Origin: an uncultured Schlesneria sp.
GTDB lineage: Bacteria > Planctomycetota > Planctomycetia > Planctomycetales > Planctomycetaceae
Direction of reading: 5' to 3'
DNA length: 64,000 nt
Assembly: GCA_903834925.1 (NCBI GenBank)
Contig: CAILLA010000276.1
Coordinates: forward strand, 51,001-115,000
Below, in pieces: positions 16,661 to 25,329 of this stretch (its first letter is position 1; every line of letters begins with the position of its first letter). The notes under the pieces are model-generated. The model was given only the letters and a program-made list of their open reading frames with translations, made no database searches and was not told the DNA's origin. The translations under genes were made by a program, and so were the position numbers.

Positions 16661-18021
16661 AACAGCGCGACGATATCTACGAACGTCGACTGATATGGCG
16701 TCACAGGGTTGGGCTCTGTTTCGAGTGGCTTTGCCGACTTGCTACGATGGGTGCTCTGGCAATGCTTGTTCTGTTAATGGGCTCGATCTTTTCCTCAGCA
16801 CTGAGCCCAGGTCGAGGAAGTGGACTTGCGCCTGTTTCGTTGACCGAAATCAGTAAAACTCACGAGGTCAATGGCAACCTGACGTACGCCGTGAGTAAGG
16901 TGGTTGGAGGGGATTTCTGCTTTAAATCTGACCCGGAAGAAAAAATCAAGAGTTTTTCCTCAGCCGACGTTCGAGACGGTAAGGTCGTTTTCAATCACAA
17001 TGGTAAACGCGCCTCGCCTCTTTTTGATTTGACCGTTAGAGAGATCTCCCCAGGAAAAGAACCGATCGGAAAATTCAAAGACGTGGGACCTGGCCATATT
17101 CCTTTGGAATGTCCTGTTCCTGACGTTCATCCACCTCAACCTGCAAAGCCCTGGGGTTGGCTCACGTGGAATTTTCTGACTCATGGTAACAGTGACGACC
17201 CACTGCAAGCCGGGATCATGGCCGGATTTTGGGGGAGTGTGTGGTTGGTTGGATTAACTGGCCTGATGGTCGTTCCCACGGGGGTTGGTGCGGCGGTCTA
17301 TCTCGAAGAATACGCGAAGCCGACCTCGTTGACAAAGTTTATTCAATTGAACATCGCCAACCTGGCGGGCGTACCGTCAATTGTCTACGGCATTCTTGGC
17401 TTCACTGTGTTCTCGCGGATGTTTGGGGCATTCGACAAGCAAGAGACGATCGTCTCTTTGACGTTTCTTCAGGGCTTCGGTTTCAAACCAATTGATATTG
17501 CGTTGCCGTTAGGGCCAGTCATTTTATCAGGTGCTTGTACTCTGGCTTTGCTCAGTCTTCCTGTTGTGATTATTACGTCTCAAGAGACGTTGCGATCGAT
17601 ACCTGCGTCGTTGCGGCATGCCGCGTATGCACTCGGAGCGACGAAGTGGCAAACGATTTGGCATCAAGTTCTTCCCGCATCTTTGCCAGGGATCTTAACC
17701 GGTGTCATTCTTTCCCTTTCACGGGCGATTGGCGAGGCTGCTCCGATTGCCGTGATTGGCGTTGCAGCTCATTTGAGTTTTGCTCCGGGCCGCATCACTG
17801 GAATTAGCGATCTCGTTCAAAATCCCGACAAACTGCTTCGTGCTCCGTTCGATCGGTTTACGGCACTTCCGACGCTGGTTTACAGTTGGGTCAATGAAGC
17901 TTCTCCAAATTTTGAGCATGTTGCAGCAGCTGGAATTATTGTATTACTCGCGACTTTACTGACGATGAACGGGACGGCGATTTTTATCCGCCAAAGGTTT
18001 CAGAAATGGAATCGGTGGTGA
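16657..18021 (+). CDS. pstA: Phosphate ABC transporter permease PstA with large external insert, 454 aa
   Basis: Second permease of the Pst importer. The transport domain is standard from about residue 200: AGFWGSVWLVGLTGLMVVPTG, VYLEEYAKPTSLTKFIQLNIANLAGVPSIVYG, coupling motif SLRHAAYALGATKWQTIWHQVLPASLPGI and LSRAIGEAAPIAVIG. Between the first span (about 27-46) and the second lies an unusual insert of about 140 residues, mixed in charge and predicted outside the membrane; typical PstA proteins are about 280-300 residues long. The GTG at 16657 overlaps the pstC stop and has GAGG upstream, so it is preferred to an upstream GTG at 16624. The insert may contact PstS or the envelope (inference). 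Confidence 0.94.
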   Translation: MKQRDDIYERRLIWRHRVGLCFEWLCRLATMGALAMLVLLMGSIFSSALSPGRGSGLAPVSLTEISKTHEVNGNLTYAVSKVVGGDFCFKSDPEEKIKSFSSADVRDGKVVFNHNGKRASPLFDLTVREISPGKEPIGKFKDVGPGHIPLECPVPDVHPPQPAKPWGWLTWNFLTHGNSDDPLQAGIMAGFWGSVWLVGLTGLMVVPTGVGAAVYLEEYAKPTSLTKFIQLNIANLAGVPSIVYGILGFTVFSRMFGAFDKQETIVSLTFLQGFGFKPIDIALPLGPVILSGACTLALLSLPVVIITSQETLRSIPASLRHAAYALGATKWQTIWHQVLPASLPGILTGVILSLSRAIGEAAPIAVIGVAAHLSFAPGRITGISDLVQNPDKLLRAPFDRFTALPTLVYSWVNEASPNFEHVAAAGIIVLLATLLTMNGTAIFIRQRFQKWNRW

Positions 18022-18166
18022 CTTACGGGCGTCAAATTTGAAGTGGATGCATCAATACCAACAGCTCGCCGAGATAATTCCTGTTGCAAAACGAACTGAG
18101 GGTCCATTTTCAAAAGTTGTTTTAGCCTGTTTGTAATTCGAAATTCAAAAGAGATGATTCACAGTC

Positions 18167-19009
18167 ATGGCTCTCGTTAAACGATTCACCCAATTTGTTG
18201 ATCCGCCGAATGAGGGAAATATCACTCAGGTGCCGGAATCCGTCCCAACCCTTGGCACGCCAAAAATCGAGACACGGGGGATGAGTTTCTTTTACGGTAC
18301 GAAACAAGCACTTTACGACATCAATTTGCAAATCCAAAGTCGAGCTGTAACGGCGCTGATTGGGCCTTCGGGATGCGGTAAGAGCACGTATCTCAGATCG
18401 TTGAATCGGATGAACGATATCATCGAAGGGACGCGTGTCACGGGCGAAGTGCTGCTCGACGGGGCGGATATTTACAATCGTGATGTCGACGTCGTTTCCT
18501 TGCGTAAACGAGTCGGAATGGTGTTCCAGAAATCGACTCCTTTTCCCAAATCCATTTTTGACAATATTGCGTTTGGACCAAGGATCGCCGGTCAGACGAA
18601 CAAGTCTGAATTGCAAGTGATCGTCGAACGATCGTTGAAGCAAGCCGCGCTGTGGAATGAAGTGAAGGATCGGCTTAAGGAATCGGCGATGGCCCTTTCG
18701 GGCGGGCAGCAGCAGCGCCTGTGTATTGCTCGAGCACTCGCCACGAATCCAGAAGTTCTTTTGATGGACGAGCCCGCTTCGGCACTCGATCCCGCTTCCA
18801 CCGCGCGGATCGAAGATTTGATTTTTGAACTCAAACAGAATTATACGATTGTCATTGTTACCCATAACATGCAGCAGGCGGCCCGAATCAGCGAAATGAC
18901 GGCGTTTTTCTGTGTGGGGCGTCTTGTGGAAATCGGTCAGACCAAACAACTGTTTACGAATCCGACTCAAAAGGAAACCGAGGATTATATCACCGGTCGA
19001 TTCGGCTGA
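18167..19009 (+). CDS. pstB: Phosphate ABC transporter ATP-binding protein PstB, 280 aa
   Basis: ATPase of the phosphate importer. Walker [10 protein letters not shown] (about residues 65-73) followed by the PstB-typical [18 protein letters not shown]-loop [19 protein letters not shown], signature [16 protein letters not shown], Walker [14 protein letters not shown] and H-loop IVTHNMQQA are intact. The [10 protein letters not shown] stretch is diagnostic for PstB. The N-terminal 35 residues are longer than in E. coli. It follows pstA after 145 bp and precedes phoU by 121 bp, so an internal promoter is possible. Confidence 0.97.
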   Translation: MALVKRFTQFVDPPNEGNITQVPESVPTLGTPKIETRGMSFFYGTKQALYDINLQIQSRAVTALIGPSGCGKSTYLRSLNRMNDIIEGTRVTGEVLLDGADIYNRDVDVVSLRKRVGMVFQKSTPFPKSIFDNIAFGPRIAGQTNKSELQVIVERSLKQAALWNEVKDRLKESAMALSGGQQQRLCIARALATNPEVLLMDEPASALDPASTARIEDLIFELKQNYTIVIVTHNMQQAARISEMTAFFCVGRLVEIGQTKQLFTNPTQKETEDYITGRFG

Positions 19010-19130
19010 TTTGTGAAGGTGCTTCGACTCCAGGGGCTGACCTTTGCAACATTCGTCCAGATGCTGTCCATTTTGCCAATTGAAAATCGTATCGCCCGAG
19101 AGCCCCAGTTGAGATAGCGGAGAAATTTTC

Positions 19131-19802
19131 TTGTCAATTCATTTAATTCGCGATCTCGACGATCTCCATCGAATGCTTCTGACGATGTGCGCACGCGTGG
19201 AAGAAATGATTCATTCGGCCGTCGATGCATTACACAAGCCAAACTATGATCGCGCCCGACAGATTATGTCTGCCGACGATGAAGTCGATCGAATGGATGT
19301 TGAGATCGAAGAAGAATGCCTGAAACTTCTCGCACTGCACCAACCGGTCGCCATTGATTTGAGAAGAATTACCACCGTGCTGAAAATTGGTGGCGAACTG
19401 GAACGTGTGGCGGACTTGGGCGTCAGCATCGCGGAACGTGCGTGTGGAATCGCCAGTTGTGCCGAAATCGCCGTGCCCGAGAATATGAAGGATATGTCAC
19501 GACAGGCTCTGGATATGCTGCATCGCAGTATTGACGCTTATGTTCACCTGGACGTCAGGACCGCTCGCGAGGTTTGTGACCAGGACGAATCGATCGATGA
19601 CCTCAATCGAATTATTATCGAAGAATTGACGCGACTGATGCAGACGCGACCTGATCTAGTTGAGCCGGCATTGCATATGTTTTCGGCGTCGCGTCAAATT
19701 GAGCGGATCGCAGACCATGCGACAAACATCGCTGAAGATGTCGTTTACCTGGTACAGGGTGAGATCATCCGACACCGCATTCGGACATCGACGGTTGCCT
19801 AG
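19131..19802 (+). CDS. phoU: Phosphate signalling protein PhoU, 223 aa
   Basis: Negative regulator that couples the Pst transporter state to the PhoR/PhoB system. The protein is all-helical, with two three-helix PhoU repeats. Each ends in the metal-binding E/DxxxD pattern: DDEVDRMDVEIEEECLKLL plus GELERVADLGVSIAE in the first and DESIDDLNRIIIEEL plus SRQIERIADHATNIAEDVVYLVQGE in the second. The start is TTG at 19131 with GGAG about ten bases upstream. It ends 19 bp before phoB, so the two are surely one transcript. Length is normal for the family. Confidence 0.96.
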   Translation: MSIHLIRDLDDLHRMLLTMCARVEEMIHSAVDALHKPNYDRARQIMSADDEVDRMDVEIEEECLKLLALHQPVAIDLRRITTVLKIGGELERVADLGVSIAERACGIASCAEIAVPENMKDMSRQALDMLHRSIDAYVHLDVRTAREVCDQDESIDDLNRIIIEELTRLMQTRPDLVEPALHMFSASRQIERIADHATNIAEDVVYLVQGEIIRHRIRTSTVA

Positions 19803-19821
19803 AACACGTTTTTGAAAACCC

Positions 19822-20559
19822 ATGAGCAAACAAAAAATCCTGATCATCGAAGACGAACGCGCTTTGCAAGAAGTGCTGACATACAACCTCGAACGCGAGG
19901 GATTTGAGGTCGCATTAGCCGCCGACGGCCAGGATGGCCTGCGCAAGGCACGTTCGTTTGAACCGGGTTTGATCCTGCTGGACCTGATGTTGCCCGTCAT
20001 CGACGGCCTGGAAGTCTGCCGACAACTGCGAGCGGATGCCAAAACTCAGGGGATTCGCATCCTGATGCTGACTGCTCGAAGCGAAGAAGTTGACGAAATT
20101 GTCGGGTTCAACATGGGTGCCGATGATTATGTGACCAAACCATTTAAAGTCAAACCGCTGATCCACCGTATAAAAGCTCTTTTACGCCGAGCGGGTGCGG
20201 ACCAGCAGTCGCGCGACGTCGTCTCGATTCACGGAATTGAAGTCGATCGAGTGAACCATACTGCGAAAGTTCACGGCGAACTGGTCGATCTGACACCGAC
20301 CGAGTTTCGGCTCTTGTGGTCGTTGGCACGAGCCGCTGGTCGACCCTTCGGACGAAATGAGTTGATGGACCATTGCCGGGGTGAGGATGCCAATGCGTTG
20401 GAGCGGACCATCGATGTCCATATCCGTTCGCTTCGCCAGAAACTGGGAAGTCTCGGCGATGTGATTGAAACGGTACGAGGAGTTGGATATCGATTCCGAG
20501 GAGAATCAGAATCACCGAGCGGAGGGAATTCAAATATTTCTCCGGACGACTCAGTTTGA
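19822..20559 (+). CDS. phoB: Phosphate response regulator PhoB, 245 aa
   Basis: OmpR/PhoB-type transcription factor. The receiver domain (about 5-118) holds the acidic pocket Glu10/Asp11, phospho-acceptor Asp54 in LILLDLMLP, Thr in MLTARSE and Lys in YVTKPF. A winged-helix DNA-binding domain follows (VDLTPTEFRLLWSLARAAGRPFGRNELMDH, then RTIDVHIRSLRQKLG and ETVRGVGYRF). Linkage to pstSCAB-phoU supports the phosphate assignment. A phoR kinase gene would normally sit next to it but is not in the following 1 kb or elsewhere in this window. Confidence 0.93.
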   Translation: MSKQKILIIEDERALQEVLTYNLEREGFEVALAADGQDGLRKARSFEPGLILLDLMLPVIDGLEVCRQLRADAKTQGIRILMLTARSEEVDEIVGFNMGADDYVTKPFKVKPLIHRIKALLRRAGADQQSRDVVSIHGIEVDRVNHTAKVHGELVDLTPTEFRLLWSLARAAGRPFGRNELMDHCRGEDANALERTIDVHIRSLRQKLGSLGDVIETVRGVGYRFRGESESPSGGNSNISPDDSV

Positions 20560-20907
20560 TTACGACAATACTCTCGACTTTGTTACCATCCTTACCCTCG
20601 CGTCCTTCTGTTCAAAATTCTTCTCTTCCGTTCAACAATAATCCCCCGCCCTGAAATTTGATCGAAAAGTTCAAGCGACTAGTTTCAAAGTGAAGTGCTA
20701 CTTGGAAGACCACGACTTTGACCGAACGAACAAAGAATATCATTTTCACTGAACTCGATTTCTTATCCGTTAGTTTCATCAGATCGATCGCACTTTTTTC
20801 GTTGGGTATCAGTACTAAGGTGTCACTGGCGTGAGCCTTCGTTCGTCAGTGGTTTCGGCATTCGGTAACATTCAACGAGTGAGATGTTGAGTCACCTGGG
20901 TGAACCG
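20560..20907. other. Intergenic gap after phoB
   Basis: No supported gene. There is no sensor-kinase coding sequence here, and I see no convincing terminator or repeat. Confidence 0.5.
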
Positions 20908-21264
20908 ATGGCACAAGAAACGACTGCTGAAATATTGGCGGCGATCAAAGCCGCCAAGAATCCACCTCGGCCAAAAGAACTTCCGATCCATGTAACGGGC
21001 GGATCGGAATGCGGCTGGACCGTTTCTACGTCTCAGACGACAACTCGATATGACAAAGAAGAATCGTCGTCGGATGACGAACAGATTCAATTGGCACTGA
21101 CGGAATTCTGGCGAAAACTCGCCGTTGAAGTCGGTGCTGCGTGTCACGGAAAGTACTGGAACGCTTTGTGTGTCGAGGCCACGATGGACGACGTTCTGGA
21201 AAGAAAGTTGTCCGTTCAACGCACGTTTGTGGTCGTAATTTGGACTTATCCGCTGGTAAACTAA
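20908..21264 (+). CDS. Hypothetical protein, 118 aa
   Basis: A small soluble, mixed-charge protein I do not recognise. The N-terminus is helical (QETTAEILAAIKAAKNPPRP), followed by a short Ser/Thr-rich region with DKEESSSDDEQIQLALTEFW and a C-terminal beta-like segment (RTFVVVIWTYPLV). No signal peptide or membrane span. The ATG at 20908 is chosen because the helical region begins there; another ATG lies at 20884. Its stop overlaps that of the convergent gene at 21261. Weak evidence overall: regular amino-acid composition and clean fit between neighbours. Confidence 0.5.
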   Translation: MAQETTAEILAAIKAAKNPPRPKELPIHVTGGSECGWTVSTSQTTTRYDKEESSSDDEQIQLALTEFWRKLAVEVGAACHGKYWNALCVEATMDDVLERKLSVQRTFVVVIWTYPLVN

Positions 21265-21674
21265 TAACTATTCGATCCTTGTGAACTCATGCACGGACGG
21301 CGGGTGTCGTTCATCCGCCTCGATACCAACAACCTGGTACCATTTCGTTCCAAGCCTTTTGGATACACATGAACCTGATGTTCTTCACTGACATACTCCT
21401 GAATCGTCAGTGGTTCGCCTTTAGGATTGTATCCGTCAAGAGCGCGTCCGGTGCCCAAACGGTGAATGATGTCAAAGATCAATTTCTTTTTCAGATGAAG
21501 CGCAAATGAATGGTTCGCATTGGCGATAGTACAAATCATGTCCGATCGTTTGGTGGGTGAGAACTTGACCGTACCGCATGAATTGTTCAACGACAGCGTT
21601 CCATCGAAGCCATAGTCGACCTCAAACCCATGACGCTCAGCAAGTTGTCGGACGCGCTTCTTGTATTCGTCCAC
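21261..21674 (-). CDS. Hypothetical protein, 137 aa
   Basis: A basic soluble protein, not recognised. It begins MDEYKKRVRQLAERHGFEVDY and continues with beta-rich segments (GTLSLNNSCGTVKFSPT, HSFALHLKKKLIFDIIHRLG). The start is GTG at 21674. No signal or membrane segment. It is tail-to-tail with the preceding plus-strand gene, overlapping by 4 bp, and 61 bp upstream of it lies the end of the phosphodiesterase gene on the same strand, so the two may be co-transcribed. Function unknown. Confidence 0.6.
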   Translation of the reverse strand: MDEYKKRVRQLAERHGFEVDYGFDGTLSLNNSCGTVKFSPTKRSDMICTIANANHSFALHLKKKLIFDIIHRLGTGRALDGYNPKGEPLTIQEYVSEEHQVHVYPKGLERNGTRLLVSRRMNDTRRPCMSSQGSNSY

Positions 21675-21735
21675 GAGAATGCCATCAAATTCTGTTCGAG
21701 AACGCTCAAGATAATTTGCCCAGTTGACTCAATTG

Positions 21736-22224
21736 CTACCTCGGCACTTCAATTAACTCGAACTTTCCATTTGCCAAGTCGAGCAGGGCAACAGTAAACC
21801 GCTCTGCGCGGTGAATTGCACCAGGGTTGATCCTGCGAACACCTCCTTCACTCAAATCACTTGGGATGTGCGAATGACCTGTTAACAGAAACTCTGGTTC
21901 GTCCGCCAGAACACGACGAATATCCGTCGTGAGATGACCATGTGCAATCCCAACGCGGTGGCCAGAAACAACGATCACGCCGCCCCATCCTAAGCAAACG
22001 ACTCCCGTTGTTGTCGCTGTTTCTTCGAGATACGGAACCATGTCGGAATCATGGTTACCAAACACGAACCAACTTGGTAATGCCGCCAGTTCTTCGACAA
22101 TTGGTGGACTCGCCAGGTCTCCGCAGTGAATCAGAGCATCGGCACCGGCATGGCGCAGTATGGCGATCGCCACCTGCGTACGCACCAGTTCGTCGTGAGT
22201 ATCTGAGAGGATGCCGAGCCTCAT
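21736..22224 (-). CDS. YfcE/MJ0936-type metallophosphoesterase, 162 aa
   Basis: Calcineurin-like phosphodiesterase of the small archaeal/bacterial YfcE group. All five metal motifs are present: MRLGILSDTHDE (DxH), IHCGDLAS (GD), VFGNHDSD (GNHD), GIAHGH and GHSHIP (GHxH). Metals (usually Mn) activate water to cleave phosphodiesters; the natural substrate is unknown. The ATG at 22224 has GGAGAG upstream and starts the conserved core; the frame extends ten codons further up. The length is normal. It stands beside an IS110 remnant transcribed the other way. Confidence 0.93.
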   Translation of the reverse strand: MRLGILSDTHDELVRTQVAIAILRHAGADALIHCGDLASPPIVEELAALPSWFVFGNHDSDMVPYLEETATTTGVVCLGWGGVIVVSGHRVGIAHGHLTTDIRRVLADEPEFLLTGHSHIPSDLSEGGVRRINPGAIHRAERFTVALLDLANGKFELIEVPR

Positions 22225-22437
22225 TGACTCTCCGGTGTCACCCAGCGACTGCAAACGTTAAAATTAACCGGCGGCGTACTCGCCGTCCGTGTTGAATGCC
22301 TTGATACTCATCATGGCCTCCTAGAATGGAGGCGTAAGTCCGATAAATTTGAGCGATACCCGAAGATTCGCAGGCTCGTCTGTGTGGGACCAGCACGGAT
22401 TGCGGGATCAACCGCTTCTTCTTCCAGGAGACCGATG

Positions 22438-22560
22438 ATGAGATTCTACCGACAACAGCACGGATTTTACTGCGGCGTCGACTTGCACGCCAGAACAATG
22501 CACGTCTGCGTCGTCGATGACGAGTTGAGGGCCGCGGCACTTTTCAAGAACGGGGAAAAG
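22438..22560 (+). pseudogene. 5' fragment of an IS110-family transposase
   Basis: Only the start of the gene survives: MRFYRQQHGFYCGVDLHART followed by MHVCVVDDE, which is the N-terminal RuvC-like DEDD strand of IS110-type transposases (first catalytic Asp in GVDLHA). A good AGGAG site and double ATG precede it, so the native 5' end is intact. After about residue 35 the sequence no longer resembles the family and the rest of the transposase, including the C-terminal serine domain, is missing. The 180 bp upstream may be the original left non-coding end of the element. Confidence 0.75.
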
Positions 22561-22714
22561 GTTTCGGATCGAGAGTTTTCTGAAAACTCGTTTCTAACGC
22601 CAAAACAGGACAATGGTGATACGCTTCGCGATGGCAGAGTTTTGAGAGCGAGCTGGAAACGGAGCGCGTCCCCAGCCGTGAAAATGCAGTCTTCCTGTAG
22701 ACCGTGGATTTGGT

Positions 22715-22737
22715 TTCCGTTGGGCTTGCCCCAATGG
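22715..22737 (+). repeat. REP-like palindrome, family A
   Basis: TTGGGCTTGCCCCAA core with flanking CCGT/TGGG; arms TTGGG and CCCAA around a short loop. Other copies: 22781, 22991, 23057 and 39807. Confidence 0.65.
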
Positions 22738-22990
22738 GACCGGCAACTGCAAGCTACTTATCAATGTGTTGATGGAAGCTCTCCGTCGGCTTGCCCGGAT
22801 GGAAGCAGCGACTCCCTGGCTCGCCAGCAGGGACTAAACGAAATGACTTCAATTGACTCTCATTCCTTAACAATTTGGCGACGTTCAGGGAATGAAGCCT
22901 GCGTACCGTTTCCGTGATGATGTCGGAACGTACGACCGGAACCGCGATTCGAAGTCGCGTGTCAGCGGAGTAGCGAGCCAGTCGCTGCTT

Positions 22991-23081
22991 CCATCGGGGC
23001 GAGCCCAATGGAGAGCGGGACATCACGCTGCGCTTGTTGTAGCCGACCAGTTGTGATCCCGCTGGGGCAAGCCCAGCGGAA
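22991..23081 (-). repeat. Two inverted copies of REP-like family A
   Basis: 22991-23013 (CCATCGGGGCGAGCCCAATG) and 23057-23081 (CCCGCTGGGGCAAGCCCAGC) read as the reverse complement of the copy at 22715 with a few changes. Confidence 0.55.
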
Positions 23082-23668
23082 ATCGGAAAGACTGGCACTC
23101 GGCAGCATTCTGGCACTTGCACGGATCGCCTCGATTCGGGGAGACACCGGGGTTGCACGGCGATGGTTGATGCTGTGTCCCTCTCCTCACCCCGAGTGAA
23201 ACCTCATTGGACACGACGCGAGTCGCGAGCCAATCCCTTTGAAGCGCCGGTTGGTGGGGCACGGATGAGTTTCTTGGAGAGTCTGAATCACGATCCCGCA
23301 TCACCAATGCGGAATCGTGATGGCTGCGACGCCTGAGCGACGCGAACTCAACGAGTTCGCCGGTCTTTTCGGACAGCCGCCTTGGTCGCAAGATCACTTC
23401 GGCCGAACCCACAATACATGTTTGGTGCGTCGCACCGGATTCCTCCGGGCGAAACGACACCGTTGGCAGAAGCGCACCGCAGCAATATGCAATCAAAACC
23501 AACCCAGATCACCCTCAACGATCCATGTGAGGAAATAATTTTAAAAATCCTCGCCGCAATCAACGTGCGCTCTCTTAACTATTGGGGCCATATACATCTT
23601 CGGCCATTTGATTGCCTTAGTTTTGGTTTTGGAAACGAAACCGATCGTTGAACGTTGGCTTTTGACCG

Positions 23669-24388
23669 CTATTTGGACATATCTGCTTTTTGGAAACCCG
23701 TGGTTGACGTAAGGAGTACTGCGAGGGCCTTTCGACTGAGTCGGTCGCCAAGACTGATCACCGGCGCATAAAAGGAAAAGTGATTCAACCCCAACAATAA
23801 TTCGGGAATTTCCGGTACCTTGTATTTTAACCGAAACCCCGTTGTTGCATGCGAGAGCACCAACATTGGCCTGTCGTGCGGATCTGAAGTCTCATCGTCA
23901 GCCGCAAAGATGTGATATTCTAGGAACGCCTCATTGGGGTAACGCAATTTCCAAACGGTTCCCTTTTCACCGAGCTTGCCATCACAATAAATATCACCAC
24001 TGTCATCCCGCCGAAGTAGGCTGTTTGGTGCGTTGCCAAGTGCAAAACTTTTCGCAACATCTCCTTGATAATGAACGTCAATGACACTCCATATGCACGA
24101 CTGCGCGCAATCACCGGCGGTGCCGATATAGGGTGCCACATCTGCAATCACCAGATTCCGTATCGGGCTGACGCATCGAATTCCATTGAGCCAAACGGAT
24201 GTCTCATCAGTTGGATATTGTCCCTTGGCTTGAATGCAATATTGGTGGCCGTTATAGGGCATCGAGTCGTGGGACCCAACCTTTACTTTAGTGTACGCTG
24301 ATTCTTGCAATGCAATCTCCTTTGAGATTTTTGTCAAGTCGCAGTCAGAAGCCAACCCATCAACAATGAGGAATCGAGTACGAGTCAA
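23669..24388 (-). CDS. Hypothetical protein of a three-gene cassette, 239 aa
   Basis: Not recognised. The protein is soluble-looking, mixed alpha/beta, with segments IQAKGQYPTDETSVWLNGIR, YQGDVAKSFALGN, GDIYCDGKLGEKGTVWKLRY and a C-terminal SRKALAVLLTST. No signal peptide. The start appears to be TTG at 24388 without a strong ribosome site, 12 bp after the stop of the upstream small paralogue, so translation is probably coupled. It is the last gene of a run of three minus-strand genes. The two small upstream proteins are paralogues of each other and not of this one. The function of the cassette is unknown. Confidence 0.6.
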   Translation of the reverse strand: MTRTRFLIVDGLASDCDLTKISKEIALQESAYTKVKVGSHDSMPYNGHQYCIQAKGQYPTDETSVWLNGIRCVSPIRNLVIADVAPYIGTAGDCAQSCIWSVIDVHYQGDVAKSFALGNAPNSLLRRDDSGDIYCDGKLGEKGTVWKLRYPNEAFLEYHIFAADDETSDPHDRPMLVLSHATTGFRLKYKVPEIPELLLGLNHFSFYAPVISLGDRLSRKALAVLLTSTTGFQKADMSK

Positions 24389-24400
24389 AATAATAATGAC

Positions 24401-24652
24401 TTACATATTCCCGAAAATCAATTCTTGCACGTTCTCAGGGTTGGGACTATCAATATCAACCAATACCTGCATCGGTGCTTGCCTAAGAAAGGCTACAAGA
24501 ATCCAAGTGAAATATTGTTTTTGACCGCCCTGCTGGTCAACGAAATATTGCTTCCAATCAGCAGTGTCGATGTTTGTAAGCTTAAAATCAAACGACCCAC
24601 CTGGATGGAGTTGGATCCCACTGACGGTTCCTAAATAGCTGCTTTCCAACAT
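24401..24652 (-). CDS. Small tandem paralogue 2, 83 aa
   Basis: Paralogue of the upstream gene at 24688-24933. Shared pattern: MLxxxxxGTVSGxQLHPGGxFxFKL near the start, then KQ(Y/F)xV, a central hydrophobic YFTWILVAFLRQAPMQVLVD, and the C-terminal ending GNM. The ATG at 24652 is chosen because it aligns with the paralogue start and because the leader (AAGGGCGACTCA) matches the paralogue's leader (AAGGGTAAAACTCA). No signal peptide. The fold looks like a small beta-rich domain; function unknown. Confidence 0.7.
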   Translation of the reverse strand: MLESSYLGTVSGIQLHPGGSFDFKLTNIDTADWKQYFVDQQGGQKQYFTWILVAFLRQAPMQVLVDIDSPNPENVQELIFGNM

Positions 24653-24687
24653 TGAGTCGCCCTTTTTTCCTCTGCGAATGTTTACAA

Positions 24688-24933
24688 CTACATATTTCCG
24701 CAAGCTAATTCTACCACTATATCCGGATGGTCACTTTGAGCCCGCACAGTCAGTGGCTCTTGTGTAAGATAAGCCGAAAGAACATAACTGTAATAGAGCT
24801 CTAGAGCGACCTGAGGGTTCACGACAAATTGCTTGTACTTTTCAACGTCTTTTTCCTTTAGCTTGAAGTGAAACTTCCCACCCGGATGGAGTTGGAGCCC
24901 ACTTACTGTTCCCGTGAATACAGTTATCAGCAT
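24688..24933 (-). CDS. Small tandem paralogue 1, 81 aa
   Basis: First gene of the cassette. It reads MLITVFTGTVSGLQLHPGGK then FHFKLKEKDVEKYKQFVV, a hydrophobic segment LELYYSYVLSAYLTQEPLTV and ends ELACGNM. An AAGGG ribosome site lies upstream. It shares start, glycine/histidine motif and C-terminus with the downstream copy (35 bp between them), so the pair arose by tandem duplication. I do not recognise the family; small size and duplication would fit a subunit that forms a heteromeric ring or an adaptor, but that is a guess. Confidence 0.7.
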   Translation of the reverse strand: MLITVFTGTVSGLQLHPGGKFHFKLKEKDVEKYKQFVVNPQVALELYYSYVLSAYLTQEPLTVRAQSDHPDIVVELACGNM

Positions 24934-25329
24934 TGAGTTTTACCCTTTTTATCGTGTATGTTTTTAAAAGTTATTCATTTCAATGGAAACACAACGAACC
25001 ACCTCATCGGTTTATCAATGATTGCCGCGAACGGCAATGGAAAGGGGACAGGTTCAGTTGTTCGTTGTGATATTGACCTGTCCCCGTTCAATTTCCATTT
25101 ATATTTAGTCGAAGAGTTAAATGTACCGGACGCTGTCTAGTTGCGTATCGTTTCCGTGTCGTTTTGGCTCGGTGTACGCGAAATTGTGGCCACTATAAAC
25201 CGGAAAGTCAACTACCATACGGCAACAAACGATTGTGTGGAACAATATTGTTATCCTAAAATACCTCGTGCAGCATGTTGTGATATGGCTGCGCGCAATA
25301 AATGTTGAAATAGACTGTGCGGTATGATG
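24934..25329. other. Gap with one GGGGACAGG hairpin
   Basis: No supported gene. At 25044-25085 GGGGACAGGT and ACCTGTCCCC form a 10-bp stem around a 22-nt loop. Confidence 0.5.

Larger units (their letters stand above)
22561..23668. other. Repeat-rich gap in the accessory island
   Basis: About 1.1 kb with no supported gene. Four copies of a palindrome of the form CCRTTGGGCTTGCCCCAAYGG lie at 22715-22737, 22781-22803, 22991-23013 (inverted) and 23057-23081 (inverted). The rest may be decayed coding DNA, including the missing part of the IS110 element. Confidence 0.6.

Noticed and set aside
18122..18970. 282-codon open frame opposite pstB
   Set aside because: It is the antisense shadow of a gene with all ABC motifs intact; its own translation has no family features.
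22384..22437. Upstream extension of the IS110 transposase frame
   Set aside because: The ATG pair at 22435/22438 with AGGAG is the family start; the upstream codons are non-coding element end.
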